Of a stretch of DNA of 44,242 nt, positions 7,920-15,452 are shown piece by piece. The position numbers and the translations under genes are program-made. The DNA comes from JANYIP01 sp031394045. GTDB taxonomy: Bacteria; Actinomycetota; Actinomycetes; Prado026. The stretch covers positions 1-44,242 of the forward strand of contig JANMWN010000036.1 in assembly GCA_031394045.1 (NCBI GenBank). The letters run 5' to 3'. Positions within the stretch are counted from its first letter, which is position 1. Each line of letters opens with the position of its first letter. Under the pieces are notes generated by a model. It saw only the letters and a program-made list of their open reading frames with translations. It ran no database searches and was not told the origin of the DNA.

Positions 7920-7925
7920 TAGGGT
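7920..7925 (+). promoter_or_regulatory. -10 box (TAGGGT) for leaderless methyltransferase mRNA
   Basis: TAGGGT ends exactly 6 nt before the ATG at 7932. The 120 bp between this gene and hisN hold the two divergent promoters and nothing else that I can recognise. Confidence 0.55.
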
Positions 7926-7931
7926 CCGGGA

Positions 7932-8558
7932 ATGGCGTCGAGGTCGTGGAACCACAACACGCGCTACCACGCGGCGCTCCTGCGCTCGGTGCCGTCGCAC
8001 ACCCATCGCGCGCTCGACATCGGTTGCGGGGACGGGTCGTTCGCCCGGCGCCTGGCGTCACGAGCAGACCGGGTCGTCGCGATCGACACCGACCCTGCGC
8101 AGGTGGGGAAGACCGAGCTCGCGTGCGTCGGACTCTCGAACGTGACCGTGGTCGAGGCTGACCTGCTCGCGGCACCTTTCGAGGACGCGAGCTTCGACCT
8201 CGCCACGGCCCTTGCGGTGCTCCATCATGTGCCGTTCGAGGAGGGCGTCGGCGCGATGGTCCGGCTGCTGCGACCGGGCGGGAGCCTGCTGGTGCTGGGC
8301 GTATGGGAAGACCGCACCACGCGTACGGATGCGCTCTGGAACCAGGCCGGCTCCGTGGCGAACCGGACGTACCAACGACTCTGGGGTCCTGACGTGATGT
8401 CCGCTCCGCAGCGGCCGCCGGCGATGACCCTTCGCGAGGTCCGCCTCGCGGCACGCTTGCTGCTGCCCGGCAGCCGGATCAGGAGATACCCCTTGTGGCG
8501 CTACACGTTAGTTTGGCGCAAGCCTGGGCGGCCTGGGCCCAAGCCCGGACCGGCGTAG
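7932..8558 (+). CDS. Class I SAM-dependent methyltransferase
   Basis: This 208-residue protein has the Rossmann SAM-binding signature ALDIGCGDGSFARRLA (about residues 27-42), the acidic ribose-binding end of strand 2 (VVAIDTDPAQV), and the motif FDLATALAVLHHV of the UbiE/type-11 group. The C-terminal third (about 130-208) is basic and lacks a recognisable substrate domain. The acceptor is unknown. It ends one base before the convergent rsgA stop. Confidence 0.85.
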   Translation: MASRSWNHNTRYHAALLRSVPSHTHRALDIGCGDGSFARRLASRADRVVAIDTDPAQVGKTELACVGLSNVTVVEADLLAAPFEDASFDLATALAVLHHVPFEEGVGAMVRLLRPGGSLLVLGVWEDRTTRTDALWNQAGSVANRTYQRLWGPDVMSAPQRPPAMTLREVRLAARLLLPGSRIRRYPLWRYTLVWRKPGRPGPKPGPA

Positions 8559-8559
8559 G

Positions 8560-9579
8560 TCAGTCGGTGTCGGAGGTCTCGCGGGCACGCAGGAGCCGGC
8601 GCAGAGACTCGAGCCGGGCCGGGTCGGCGTGCCCCTCGGTGACCCACGCGTCCAGCCCGCACTCGGGCTCGTCATGGGTGCAGCCGCGCGGGCACTTCTC
8701 GGTGCCGGCGGCGAGCTCGGGGAAGGCGCCGATGACTCGGGACGGGTCGACGTGGGCGAGGCCGAACGACCGGATGCCTGGGGTGTCGATCACCCAGCCG
8801 GCATCGTCGGGGAGCTCCAGCACGACGGCGGACGTCGACGTGTGCCGCCCGCGCCCCGTCACGGCGTTGACGACCCCGGTCGTCCGGTGCGCGCTGGGAA
8901 CGAGCACGTTGACCAGCGTGGACTTGCCCACCCCCGAGTGGCCGACGAAGACGGTGCGGTGCCCATGAAGCTTCTGCCGCAGCTCGGCGAGGTCGCCGTG
9001 CCGCGAGGTCACGACGTGCTCCACGTCCAGCGCCCGATAGGTGTCCAGGAGCTCGTCCGGGGACTTGAGGTCCGATTTCGTGAGCAGCAGCAGGGGTTTC
9101 AGCCCGGAGTCGTACGCCGCTACCAGGCACCGGTCGATCAGGCCGGTACGCGGCTCGGGGTCGGCGAGGGCTGTGACGACGGCGAGCTGGTCGGCATTGG
9201 CGACGAGGACCCGCTCGACCGGGTCGTCGTCGTCCGCGGTGCGCCGGAGGATGGTGGCGCGCGGCTCGACACGGACGATCCGGGCGAGCGCATCGACCTC
9301 GGCCGAGAGGTCGCCGACCAGCGCGACCCGGTCGCCGGCGACGACGCCCTTGCGGCCCAGCTCGCGCGCCTTCATGGCGACGACGTGCAGCCGGCCGGCC
9401 GGTGTCTCGACGAGGCAGCCGAACCTGCCTCGGTCGACAGTGACGACCCAGCCTTCGGCGGCGTCCAGGTGCCCTGGCCGATCCTTCGTGCGGGGGCGTG
9501 ACTTGCCACGGCCGGGGCGTACGCGTACGTCGTCCTCATCGAGGTCGCGCCCGCGTGAGGCGTTCCGGTCAGCAGCCAC
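8560..9579 (-). CDS. rsgA: Ribosome small-subunit-dependent GTPase A
   Basis: A 339-residue late-stage 30S assembly GTPase. An N-terminal OB fold is followed by a circularly permuted GTPase domain with G4 first (LLLLTKSD), then G1 (FVGHSGVGKSTLVN), then G3 (VIDTPGIRSFG). A zinc knuckle CPRGCTHDEPECGL comes next and a C-terminal helix (RLESLRRLLRARE) last. The GTG start at 9579 overlaps the aroA stop by one base (TAGTG), so the two are translationally coupled. The aroA-rsgA order is conserved in many actinobacteria. Confidence 0.94.
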   Translation of the reverse strand: MAADRNASRGRDLDEDDVRVRPGRGKSRPRTKDRPGHLDAAEGWVVTVDRGRFGCLVETPAGRLHVVAMKARELGRKGVVAGDRVALVGDLSAEVDALARIVRVEPRATILRRTADDDDPVERVLVANADQLAVVTALADPEPRTGLIDRCLVAAYDSGLKPLLLLTKSDLKSPDELLDTYRALDVEHVVTSRHGDLAELRQKLHGHRTVFVGHSGVGKSTLVNVLVPSAHRTTGVVNAVTGRGRHTSTSAVVLELPDDAGWVIDTPGIRSFGLAHVDPSRVIGAFPELAAGTEKCPRGCTHDEPECGLDAWVTEGHADPARLESLRRLLRARETSDTD

Positions 9580-10877
9580 TAGGCCAGCATCCCCGTCCAC
9601 AGCGCGACGAAGCCGGGCAACGTCTTGCCGGTCGTGGCGACGTCGACGACCTCGATGCCAGGGACGACGAGGCCGAGGACGGCGGCGGCGGTGGCCATCC
9701 GGTGGTCCTCGTACGTCTCGAAGACTCCACCGTGCAGCGGCCGCGGAACGATGGAGAGCCCGTCGTCGGTCTCCTCCACCTGCGCGCCCAGGCGGCTGAG
9801 CTCCTTGGGCAGCGCCGCGAGGCGATCCGTCTCGTGCCCGCGCAGGTGGGCGACGCCGCGGATGACCGTGGGCGCGTCGGCGAGGCAGGCCAGCGCCGCG
9901 ACAACCGGGACGAGCTCGCCCACCCGGCTCAGGTCGAGGTCGCCTCCGCGCAGACCGCCGCTGCCGTCGACGACGAGGTCGGCGCCGTCGACGGTCAGCA
10001 CCGCACCCAGCTGGGTCAGCAGGTTGCACACCTCAGTGACCGCCTGGACGGACGTGCCGCCGGGGAAGGCCTTGATGCGTACGCGGCCGCCGGTGGCCAG
10101 CGCCGCCGCCGCGAACGGCAGGGTGTTGGAGACGTCCGGCTCGATGACGACCTCGCCGCCGCGAGGGGTCCCGGGGGCGATCCGCCAGGCCTGCGAACCG
10201 CCGTCGTCGTCGACCGGCTCGGCGGTCAGGCCCGCGGCGGTCAGCATCGCCAGGCTCATCTCGACGTGCGGCAGCGAGGGGACGGTCGGCCCGACGCTGC
10301 GCACCAGGAGGCCCTCGTCGTAGCGGCACCCGGCCAGCAGCAGCCCGCTGACGAACTGGCTCGACCCGCTCGCATCGACGTCGACGGTGCCACCGCGTAC
10401 GTGCCCGGAACCGTTGACAGCAAACGGAAGCGTGCCCCTGCCCCCGTCGTCGACGGAGACGCCGAGCTGGCGGAGGCCGTCGATCACCGGGGCCATCGGG
10501 CGCTGCCGCGCGGCGGGGTCACCTTCGAAGCAGACGGTGCCGAGAGCGAGTGCGGCGACCGGGGGTACGAAACGCATGACGGTGCCTGCCAGCCCGCAGT
10601 CGACTGAGGCCGGGCCGACGAACGCGCCGGGGGTGACCAGCCAGTCGACGGTGCCTCCGGACGTCGGCGCACGGGTGTCCACCGCGGTGCCGACCGCGAC
10701 CAGGGCGGCGGCCATCAGCTCGGTGTCCCGCGCGATCAGCGGCGCGCGTAGCAAGGTCGGGGTGGACGCCAGGGCGGCCAGGACCAGGGCCCGGTTGGTC
10801 ATGGACTTCGACCCCGGGACCGCGACGACGGCGTCGATCGGTCCGTCGCTGGTCGGCGCCGCCCACGTCTGGCTCAT
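9579..10877 (-). CDS. aroA: 3-phosphoshikimate 1-carboxyvinyltransferase (EPSP synthase)
   Basis: A 432-residue enzyme of the shikimate pathway that transfers enolpyruvate from PEP to shikimate-3-phosphate. Key motifs are VPGSKSMTNRALVLAALA (residues about 19-36), CGLAGTVMRFVPPVAAL, RGHETDRLAALPKEL and YEDHRMATAAAVLGL, all with the expected substrate-binding Lys, Arg and Asp/His residues. The ATG at 10877 is preceded by GAGGATGAACGC, which could serve either as a weak ribosome site or as a -10 (GAGGAT at 6 nt). The gene is divergent from the SRAP gene and coupled to rsgA. Confidence 0.95.
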   Translation of the reverse strand: MSQTWAAPTSDGPIDAVVAVPGSKSMTNRALVLAALASTPTLLRAPLIARDTELMAAALVAVGTAVDTRAPTSGGTVDWLVTPGAFVGPASVDCGLAGTVMRFVPPVAALALGTVCFEGDPAARQRPMAPVIDGLRQLGVSVDDGGRGTLPFAVNGSGHVRGGTVDVDASGSSQFVSGLLLAGCRYDEGLLVRSVGPTVPSLPHVEMSLAMLTAAGLTAEPVDDDGGSQAWRIAPGTPRGGEVVIEPDVSNTLPFAAAALATGGRVRIKAFPGGTSVQAVTEVCNLLTQLGAVLTVDGADLVVDGSGGLRGGDLDLSRVGELVPVVAALACLADAPTVIRGVAHLRGHETDRLAALPKELSRLGAQVEETDDGLSIVPRPLHGGVFETYEDHRMATAAAVLGLVVPGIEVVDVATTGKTLPGFVALWTGMLA

Positions 10878-10925
10878 GCGTTCATCCTCGCAGGCTGGTC
10901 GGCACGCCATGGCACGCTGGCACCT

Positions 10926-11720
10926 GTGTGCGGACGCTACGCGGCAAGCCGGAACCCCGACGACCTCGTCGAGGAGTTCGAGGTCGACCGCGTCGAGGTG
11001 CCCCAACGGCTCGAGCCCGACTTCAACGTCGCCCCCACCAAGGATGTGTACGCCGTCCTGACCCGACGCGCGCGCGACCTCCCGGACGATGCCCCGCCCG
11101 AACGCCAGCTCCGCGTGCTGCGCTGGGGCCTGGTCCCGTCGTGGGCCAAGGACCCCTCGATCGGGTCCAGGCTGATCAACGCGCGGATGGAGACGGTCGC
11201 CGAGAAGCCGGCCTTCCGCAAGGCCTTCGCCAAGCGGCGCTGCCTGCTCCCGGCCGATGGCTACTACGAGTGGTACGTGCCGCAGCAGGGCGGGCCGGCC
11301 AAGCAGCCAGCCAAGCAGTCAGCCAAGCAGTCAGCCAAGCAGCCAGCCAAGCAACCGGCCAAGCAACCGATGTACATCCACCCCAAGGACGGCGGGGTGC
11401 TGGCGATGGCCGGTCTCTACGAGTTCTGGCGCGTCCCGGACGCACCGCCGGACGACCCGGGCGCCTGGTACGCGACCTGCGCGATCCTGACGACCGAGGC
11501 CGAGGACGCGCTCGGCCGGATCCACGACCGGATGCCGCTGCTCGTTGAGCGTGCCCGCTACGCACAGTGGCTCGACCCGGAGGTGGACGACCCCGACCTG
11601 CTCAGAGGGCTGCTGGTCCCTGCAGCCCCCGGCCGGCTCGACGCGTACCCGGTCTCGACCCTGGTCAACAACCATTGCAACAACGGGCCCGAGCTGCTCG
11701 AACCCGTCGCCGCGTCGTGA
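10926..11720 (+). CDS. SRAP/HMCES-type abasic-site shield protein (YedK family)
   Basis: A 264-residue member of the SOS-response-associated peptidase family, which cross-links to abasic sites in single-stranded DNA. The catalytic Cys2 is exposed by removal of Met1 (MCGRY). The other active-site elements are FNVAPT (about residue 38), the glutamate of DGYYEW (about 111-116) and the histidine of RIHDRMP. The family-wide WGLVPSWAKD and INARMET motifs are present. Between DGYYEW and the next strand (PMYIH) is an inserted Lys/Gln/Pro/Ala repeat that is not part of the fold. The GTG start follows a CACGCT box 7 nt upstream. Confidence 0.92.
   Translation: MCGRYAASRNPDDLVEEFEVDRVEVPQRLEPDFNVAPTKDVYAVLTRRARDLPDDAPPERQLRVLRWGLVPSWAKDPSIGSRLINARMETVAEKPAFRKAFAKRRCLLPADGYYEWYVPQQGGPAKQPAKQSAKQSAKQPAKQPAKQPMYIHPKDGGVLAMAGLYEFWRVPDAPPDDPGAWYATCAILTTEAEDALGRIHDRMPLLVERARYAQWLDPEVDDPDLLRGLLVPAAPGRLDAYPVSTLVNNHCNNGPELLEPVAAS
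11301..11369. repeat. 12-bp tandem repeat inside the SRAP gene
   Basis: About 5.75 copies of AAGCAGCCAGCC and close variants encode a KQPA/KQSA linker of 23 residues. The unit is a multiple of three, so copy-number change would not shift the frame. Confidence 0.9.
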
Positions 11721-12406
11721 CGCGCCGTCGGGTGCAGGAGCTCCCATCCTCGGCGGAGGTCGAGACGCCGGTCGGTACGGCCCGGCTGTGGTTCCACCGG
11801 GCGAACCGGCCCACGACGACCCTGGTGCTCGGTCACGGGGCCGGCGGGGGGATCGAGGCCAGGGACCTGGCGGCACTCGCGGCAGGCCTGCCGGCCGCAG
11901 GCACGACGGTCGTCATGCTGGAGCAGCCCTGGCGGGTCGCCGGTCGCCGGGTGGCGGGTCCCCCGGCCCAGCTGGACCGGGCGTTCGAGGCAGTACTGGC
12001 CGCGTTGGCCGCGCGGACCGACCTCGCCGACGCCGGAACGGCCGGGACCCGTCTCGTCGTGGGTGGCCGCAGCGCCGGGGCGCGGGTCGCCTGCCGGCTG
12101 GCGCGCACGGTGGGTGCCGACGCCGTCGTTGCGCTCGCCTTCCCCCTGCACCCGCCGGGGCGCCCGGAGCGCAGCCGGTCGGCCGAGCTGCTCGGTACGG
12201 GCGTGCCGACCCTGGTCGTCCAGGGCGAGCGGGACTCCTTCGGTACGCCGGCCGAGCTGCCGGCGGGACCCGACCTGCGCATGGTCGCCCCGGTGCCGTC
12301 CGCCGATCACGGGTTCAAGGTGCCGGGCCGGGCCGACCTGACCCAGCAGGCCGCGCTCGACCTGATCGTGGTCGCGGTGAAGGAGTTCCTGCACGGACTT
12401 GGTTGA
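11717..12406 (+). CDS. KANL3/TEX30-type alpha/beta hydrolase
   Basis: A 229-residue alpha/beta-fold protein. It has LVLGHGAGGGIEARD as the oxyanion loop, GGRSAGARVACRLA as the nucleophile elbow (serine of GRSAG, about residue 118), an acid-strand region LVVQGERDSFGTP, and the base histidine in PSADHGFKV near the C-terminus. This pattern is that of the bacterial KANL3/TEX30 relatives, whose substrate is unknown. The GTG start overlaps the SRAP stop in a GTGA junction, so the two form an operon. The start at 11717 was chosen over an upstream open frame for that reason. Confidence 0.87.
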   Translation: MTRRRVQELPSSAEVETPVGTARLWFHRANRPTTTLVLGHGAGGGIEARDLAALAAGLPAAGTTVVMLEQPWRVAGRRVAGPPAQLDRAFEAVLAALAARTDLADAGTAGTRLVVGGRSAGARVACRLARTVGADAVVALAFPLHPPGRPERSRSAELLGTGVPTLVVQGERDSFGTPAELPAGPDLRMVAPVPSADHGFKVPGRADLTQQAALDLIVVAVKEFLHGLG

Positions 12407-12424
12407 ACGAGTTCGTCCGCTCCG

Positions 12425-12450
12425 GGAAGAACTCGCGGCCACCTCGCGTT
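12425..12450 (+). promoter_or_regulatory. SigR-type promoter (GGAAG-N18-GTT) upstream of sigR
   Basis: GGAAG (12425-12429), an 18-nt spacer and GTT (12448-12450) match the SigR/SigH consensus GGAAY-N18/19-GTT at all but the fifth -35 base. It sits in the 149-bp gap just after the hydrolase stop and about 100 nt before sigR. Autoregulation through such a promoter is established for SigR of Streptomyces and SigH of mycobacteria. Confidence 0.7.
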
Positions 12451-12555
12451 CTTGCCGACGTGCTAGCCGCCCCGGACACCCGCCCCCCACCGCTGGACTG
12501 GCCAACGTGGCCGCAGTGGCCGATCGGGTCCGCCGGCGTGCCAGTACCCTCAGGT

Positions 12556-13176
12556 ATGACTTCTGGGGAGGTGGGTTCGGTCGAGGAGACTCCCGAGGAG
12601 CGGTCCGCGCGGTTCGAGCGCGACGCGATGCCGTTCCTGGACCAGCTCTATGCCGCCGCCCTGCGCATGACGCGCAACCCCGCCGATGCCGAGGACCTCG
12701 TCCAGGAGACGTTCGTCAAGGCGTTCGCGGCCTTCCACCAGTTCACCGAGGGCACCAACCTCAAGGCCTGGCTCTACCGCATCCTGACGAACACGTTCAT
12801 CAACATGTACCGCAAGAAGCAGCGCGAGCCGTTGCAGAGCGCCTCCGAGGACATCGAGGACTGGCAGCTCGCGCGAGCCGAGTCGCACACCTCGAGCGGG
12901 CTGCGGTCTGCCGAGACCGAGGCGCTCGACCGGCTGCCCGACTCCGACGTCAAGGACGCGCTGCAGTCGATCCCGGAGGACTTCCGGATCGCGGTCTACC
13001 TCGCCGACGTCGAGGGCTTTGCCTACAAGGAGATCGCCGACATCATGGGTACGCCGATCGGCACCGTGATGTCCAGGCTTCACCGGGGGCGCCGGCAGCT
13101 GCGCGAGCTGCTCGAGGACTACGCCCGTGAGCGTGGCCTCACTACCGCCGGATCTCCCGCTGGGGAGGGGCCATGA
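12556..13176 (+). CDS. sigR: ECF sigma factor SigR/SigH (thiol-oxidative stress)
   Basis: A 206-residue group 4 sigma factor. Region 2 contains LYAAALRMTRNPADAEDLVQETFVKAF and LYRILTNTFINMYRKKQR. Region 4 contains FRIAVYLADVEGFAYKEIADIM and GTVMSRLHRGRRQLRELL. It directs the disulfide-stress regulon (thioredoxin, mycothiol recycling, proteases). Identity is supported by the next gene, a zinc-binding RsrA that overlaps it by ATGA. I chose the ATG at 12556. An open frame continues upstream to 11545 but is a shadow of the hydrolase gene. Confidence 0.93.
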   Translation: MTSGEVGSVEETPEERSARFERDAMPFLDQLYAAALRMTRNPADAEDLVQETFVKAFAAFHQFTEGTNLKAWLYRILTNTFINMYRKKQREPLQSASEDIEDWQLARAESHTSSGLRSAETEALDRLPDSDVKDALQSIPEDFRIAVYLADVEGFAYKEIADIMGTPIGTVMSRLHRGRRQLRELLEDYARERGLTTAGSPAGEGP

Positions 13177-13457
13177 GCTGCGGAGACCACCACGACACCG
13201 ACTGTTCCGAGGTGCTCAAGGCCGTCTACAACTTCCTCGACGGCGAGATCGACGACGACGACAAGCACGTGATCCGGGAGCATCTCGACGAGTGCGCGCC
13301 GTGCCTGCGTCAGTTTGGGATCGAGCAGGAGGTCAAGGTCCTGGTCGCGCGCTGCTGCGGCTCCGACCGGGCCCCCGACACCTTGCGGATCAAGATCATG
13401 ACGCGGATCCAAGAGGTACGCGTCGAGCTCAGCCAGCTGGAGTACCGAGCCGACTGA
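13173..13457 (+). CDS. rsrA: Redox-sensing zinc anti-sigma factor RsrA
   Basis: A 94-residue anti-sigma factor of the ZAS family that holds SigR inactive until thiol oxidation releases zinc. The zinc ligands are visible: Cys3, His6/His7 and Cys11 in the N-terminal segment, and the HxxxCxxC motif HLDECAPC at about residues 35-42. A second Cys pair near residues 61-62 (RCCGS) is also typical. The start overlaps the sigR stop by ATGA. The C-terminal helix VRVELSQLEYRAD ends the protein. RshA of Mycobacterium tuberculosis is the counterpart. Confidence 0.92.
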   Translation: MSCGDHHDTDCSEVLKAVYNFLDGEIDDDDKHVIREHLDECAPCLRQFGIEQEVKVLVARCCGSDRAPDTLRIKIMTRIQEVRVELSQLEYRAD

Positions 13458-13462
13458 GGTCT

Positions 13463-13504
13463 GGCCGGCAGTCTGTCGCCGGCAATCTGTGGCCGGCAGT
13501 CTCA
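13463..13504. repeat. 14-bp tandem repeat between rsrA and bL37 ends
   Basis: Three consecutive copies of GGCCGGCAGTCTGT (with one to two changes) fill the gap between the rsrA stop (13457) and the convergent bL37 gene. The last copy contains the bL37 stop codon. Confidence 0.8.
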
Positions 13505-13576
13505 GGCGTTGGGCCGGTTGCCGTGGTTGGCGCCGCTCTTCTTGCGGTCGCGGCGCTTGCGGGCGCGCTTGCTCAT
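13502..13576 (-). CDS. Small ribosomal-subunit-type basic peptide bL37 (50S protein of actinobacteria)
   Basis: A 24-residue, very basic peptide. It starts MSKRARKRRDRKK and ends GANHGNRPNA, the sequence pattern of bL37, the actinobacterial 50S protein first seen in mycobacterial ribosome structures. It is below usual gene-calling length. The start is secured by AGGAGGA 8 nt before the ATG at 13576. Its place next to sigR-rsrA, on the opposite strand, is as I recall it in other actinobacteria. There is no other coding candidate here. Confidence 0.85.
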   Translation of the reverse strand: MSKRARKRRDRKKSGANHGNRPNA

Positions 13577-13662
13577 CTGCTGGTCCTCCTGCCGAAGATC
13601 CTCGGGTCCCATCGCTAACCCCGGCCGTGCCGGGGGGTCGAGTCTGCCATGACCCGCGTGGG

Positions 13663-14325
13663 TCAGCCGACCAGCCGGCGGTTCAAGGCGTCGAGCACGG
13701 AGCGGGCGACCGCTTCGCTCTCGTCGCCGCGGACCAGCGCGCTGCCGGTCAGCAGCTGCTCGCCGAGCCGTGGGACCGTGACGGTCAGCACGGTCAGTGC
13801 CGCCTCGCGGTGCCCAGCCATGACGATCTGGGACGACTCGACGTCGGCCGTGCTGCCGAGCAGCTCCTCGAGCGCCTTGAGCGTGGCCTGAGCCACCAGG
13901 GCACAGCGGTGGGTGGCCGATCCCGGGCCGACCACGCGACCCTCGAAGACATGGCCACCGGTGGAGGCGATGGAGACCAGCGCCTCGGCCTCGGGGCCGC
14001 TGGTCCTGATCATGATCGAGCCGATGGCCGGGCGCGGGATGACCAGCTCGAGGTCGGACGGCAGGTCGTCGACGATGCTCGACGAGAACTCGTCAGCGCC
14101 GATCTGCACGACGCTCACGATGCGGTGGTCGATGTCCAGGCCCAGCTTGAGCATCGCGAACGACTGCACGTCGCGGACGACCTGCTTGGGCGGCTTGCCC
14201 GGCTCGGCCAGCACGTGGATCTCGTTGGGGATCGCATCGGGACCGGTCACCACGCTGGCGGCGATGATCCCGGGGATGCGCTTGAGCTCGTCCTCGAACT
14301 CGGGCAGGAGACGGAGCGTGGGCAA
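13663..14325 (-). CDS. Conserved hypothetical protein, two-domain
   Basis: A 220-residue soluble protein that I cannot name. Residues about 1-72 form a small alpha/beta domain with LPEFEDELKRIPGIIAASVV, then EIHVLAEPGKPPKQVVRDVQ and GLDIDHRIVSVVQI, a pattern I recognise from uncharacterised proteins only. Residues about 90-215 form a second domain with repeated strands and a glycine-rich turn (STGGHVFEGRVVGPG). There is no signal peptide or membrane helix. The start is TTG at 14325, supported by GAGGAAGG 6 nt upstream. It is the second gene of a two-gene operon, 13 bp after the gene at 14339-14779. Confidence 0.75.
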   Translation of the reverse strand: MPTLRLLPEFEDELKRIPGIIAASVVTGPDAIPNEIHVLAEPGKPPKQVVRDVQSFAMLKLGLDIDHRIVSVVQIGADEFSSSIVDDLPSDLELVIPRPAIGSIMIRTSGPEAEALVSIASTGGHVFEGRVVGPGSATHRCALVAQATLKALEELLGSTADVESSQIVMAGHREAALTVLTVTVPRLGEQLLTGSALVRGDESEAVARSVLDALNRRLVG

Positions 14326-14338
14326 AGGACTGCCTTCC

Positions 14339-14779
14339 TCAGGGCCGGACCCGGGTCAGACCGGCTACCAACAGTCTGCGCCGGTGCTCGGACAGATCGG
14401 TCGGCGGGGGTGCGGGCGGATCTTCGGTGCCGTCGCCGTCGCTGTCCTCGTCAGTCGCGCTGTCCCCGTCCTCGTCGTTCTCGGCCGCCCGCGCCCACGA
14501 CTGCGCGGACACCGCGACCTCGCGCTCGGACCCCGATGCGGATCTCTCCAGCGCGAGCATCGTCGGCGGCAGCACGGTGCTGGCGTGCTCGACCATGGTG
14601 CGCAGCGACTCGCGCTGCCACCAGCGAAGCACCTTGGCGGTCTGGGGGTCGATCCGTCCCTCGTCCTCGGCGGCTGCGAGCTCCGCGTCGAACCGCTCGG
14701 TGGCCGGGTCGGTGCGCAGGTCCAGCAGCCCGCTGACCAGATCGGCGTACGCTGCCTCGCGCGAACGCTGAGACGTCAT
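14339..14779 (-). CDS. Hypothetical protein with acidic low-complexity tail
   Basis: A 146-residue protein of unknown function. The N-terminal two thirds is helical (AAYADLVSGLLDLRTDPATE, DPQTAKVLRWWQRESLRTM). Residues about 100-128 are strongly acidic (ENDEDGDSATDEDSDGDGTE), followed by a proline run and a basic C-terminal helix. The ATG at 14779 is preferred over the GTG at 14788 because GAGGGGG lies at correct spacing from it. The operon with the next gene, and the location next to the HD-GYP pair, suggest a shared context, but there is no direct functional evidence. Confidence 0.75.
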   Translation of the reverse strand: MTSQRSREAAYADLVSGLLDLRTDPATERFDAELAAAEDEGRIDPQTAKVLRWWQRESLRTMVEHASTVLPPTMLALERSASGSEREVAVSAQSWARAAENDEDGDSATDEDSDGDGTEDPPAPPPTDLSEHRRRLLVAGLTRVRP

Positions 14780-15281
14780 GACTGCCACCCCCTCGGTGTT
14801 CCCTGGCCCCCGGCGCAGATCTGGAGGTTAAGCCATCCAGGCACCCTAATCGAGCACCCGCGGGCAGGGGTCGCTCCAACGGGGGATCATCTAGTCAGAT
14901 ATGACCAGGTTGTCCTAGTAAGTTGTACACGAATATCACTTGTTCACGTACTGTGACCGGGCGAACACTTGACGCGCAATTTCGTCACACCCTTCACTCG
15001 GGTACGGCGCGTTCAGGGCATACCGGTGCATAGCCAGGCCAAGATGGCCTCTGGACGAACCTCCGGGGGAAGCACGTCAACGAGCGACTCGGAGACTCTC
15101 GGGGACTTCGAGCACAACTGAAGAGCGGGAGAGGGATCGGCAGCACGGCGGGCAACCTGGCTCCTCGGAGCCAGGGCTCAGCGTGACAGCTGTTGAGTAC
15201 GCACCACCATCACCACAAGCGGAGCGGATCTCGCACGGACCTTAGCGGCGTCCGTGACGTGAATCCACGAGGTGATATCCC
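14780..15281 (+). promoter_or_regulatory. Long non-coding region with hairpins upstream of the HD-GYP genes
   Basis: There are 500 bp without a convincing gene on either strand. The part at about 14881-15000 is noticeably AT-richer than the surroundings and probably holds the promoters for both directions. The part 15011-15281 would be a 5' leader for the HD-GYP transcript. It contains a bulged hairpin at 15034-15054 (GGCCA/TGGCC with a CCA/TGG extension) and an 8-bp perfect hairpin at 15156-15175 (CCTGGCTC-CTCG-GAGCCAGG), neither followed by a U-tract. It does not match the c-di-GMP, c-di-AMP or cobalamin riboswitch signatures that I can recall. Confidence 0.55.
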
Positions 15282-15347
15282 TTGAACAAGATCGTCGCTG
15301 CTGTCGAGCGTTTCCTTTCCGACCATGCCGGTTGGGCTTGGTCGTAA
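15282..15347 (+). CDS. Putative 21-residue leader peptide upstream of the HD-GYP pair
   Basis: TTG start preceded by GAGGTGAT, an 8-base perfect match to the anti-Shine-Dalgarno sequence, 5 nt before the start. The frame encodes MNKIVAAVERF, then SDHAGWAWS and TAA. Codon use is less GC-biased than in the long genes. The peptide is amphipathic with two Trp near its end. It lies 105 nt before the canonical HD-GYP gene. It could be a regulatory upstream ORF or a real small protein. The evidence is the ribosome site only. Confidence 0.45.
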   Translation: MNKIVAAVERFLSDHAGWAWS

Positions 15348-15452
15348 GTCCTGGATGCTGCTGCCGATCCCCCTCCCGCTCTTCGCCAGATGACCGCCAG
15401 CAGACGGTGCCCTGCCCGAGCCGGGGCGGTGCCGCACAGCCAGAGGGGGGCG

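Noticed and set aside
15011..15281. c-di-GMP (GEMM) or c-di-AMP (ydaO) riboswitch in the HD-GYP leader
   Set aside because: Segments such as GGGCAACCT resemble parts of GEMM by eye, but the GACGCAAAGCC and tetraloop-receptor elements are missing, and the ydaO motifs (GAATCCG, GCTAACC) are absent. I can claim only unexplained structure.
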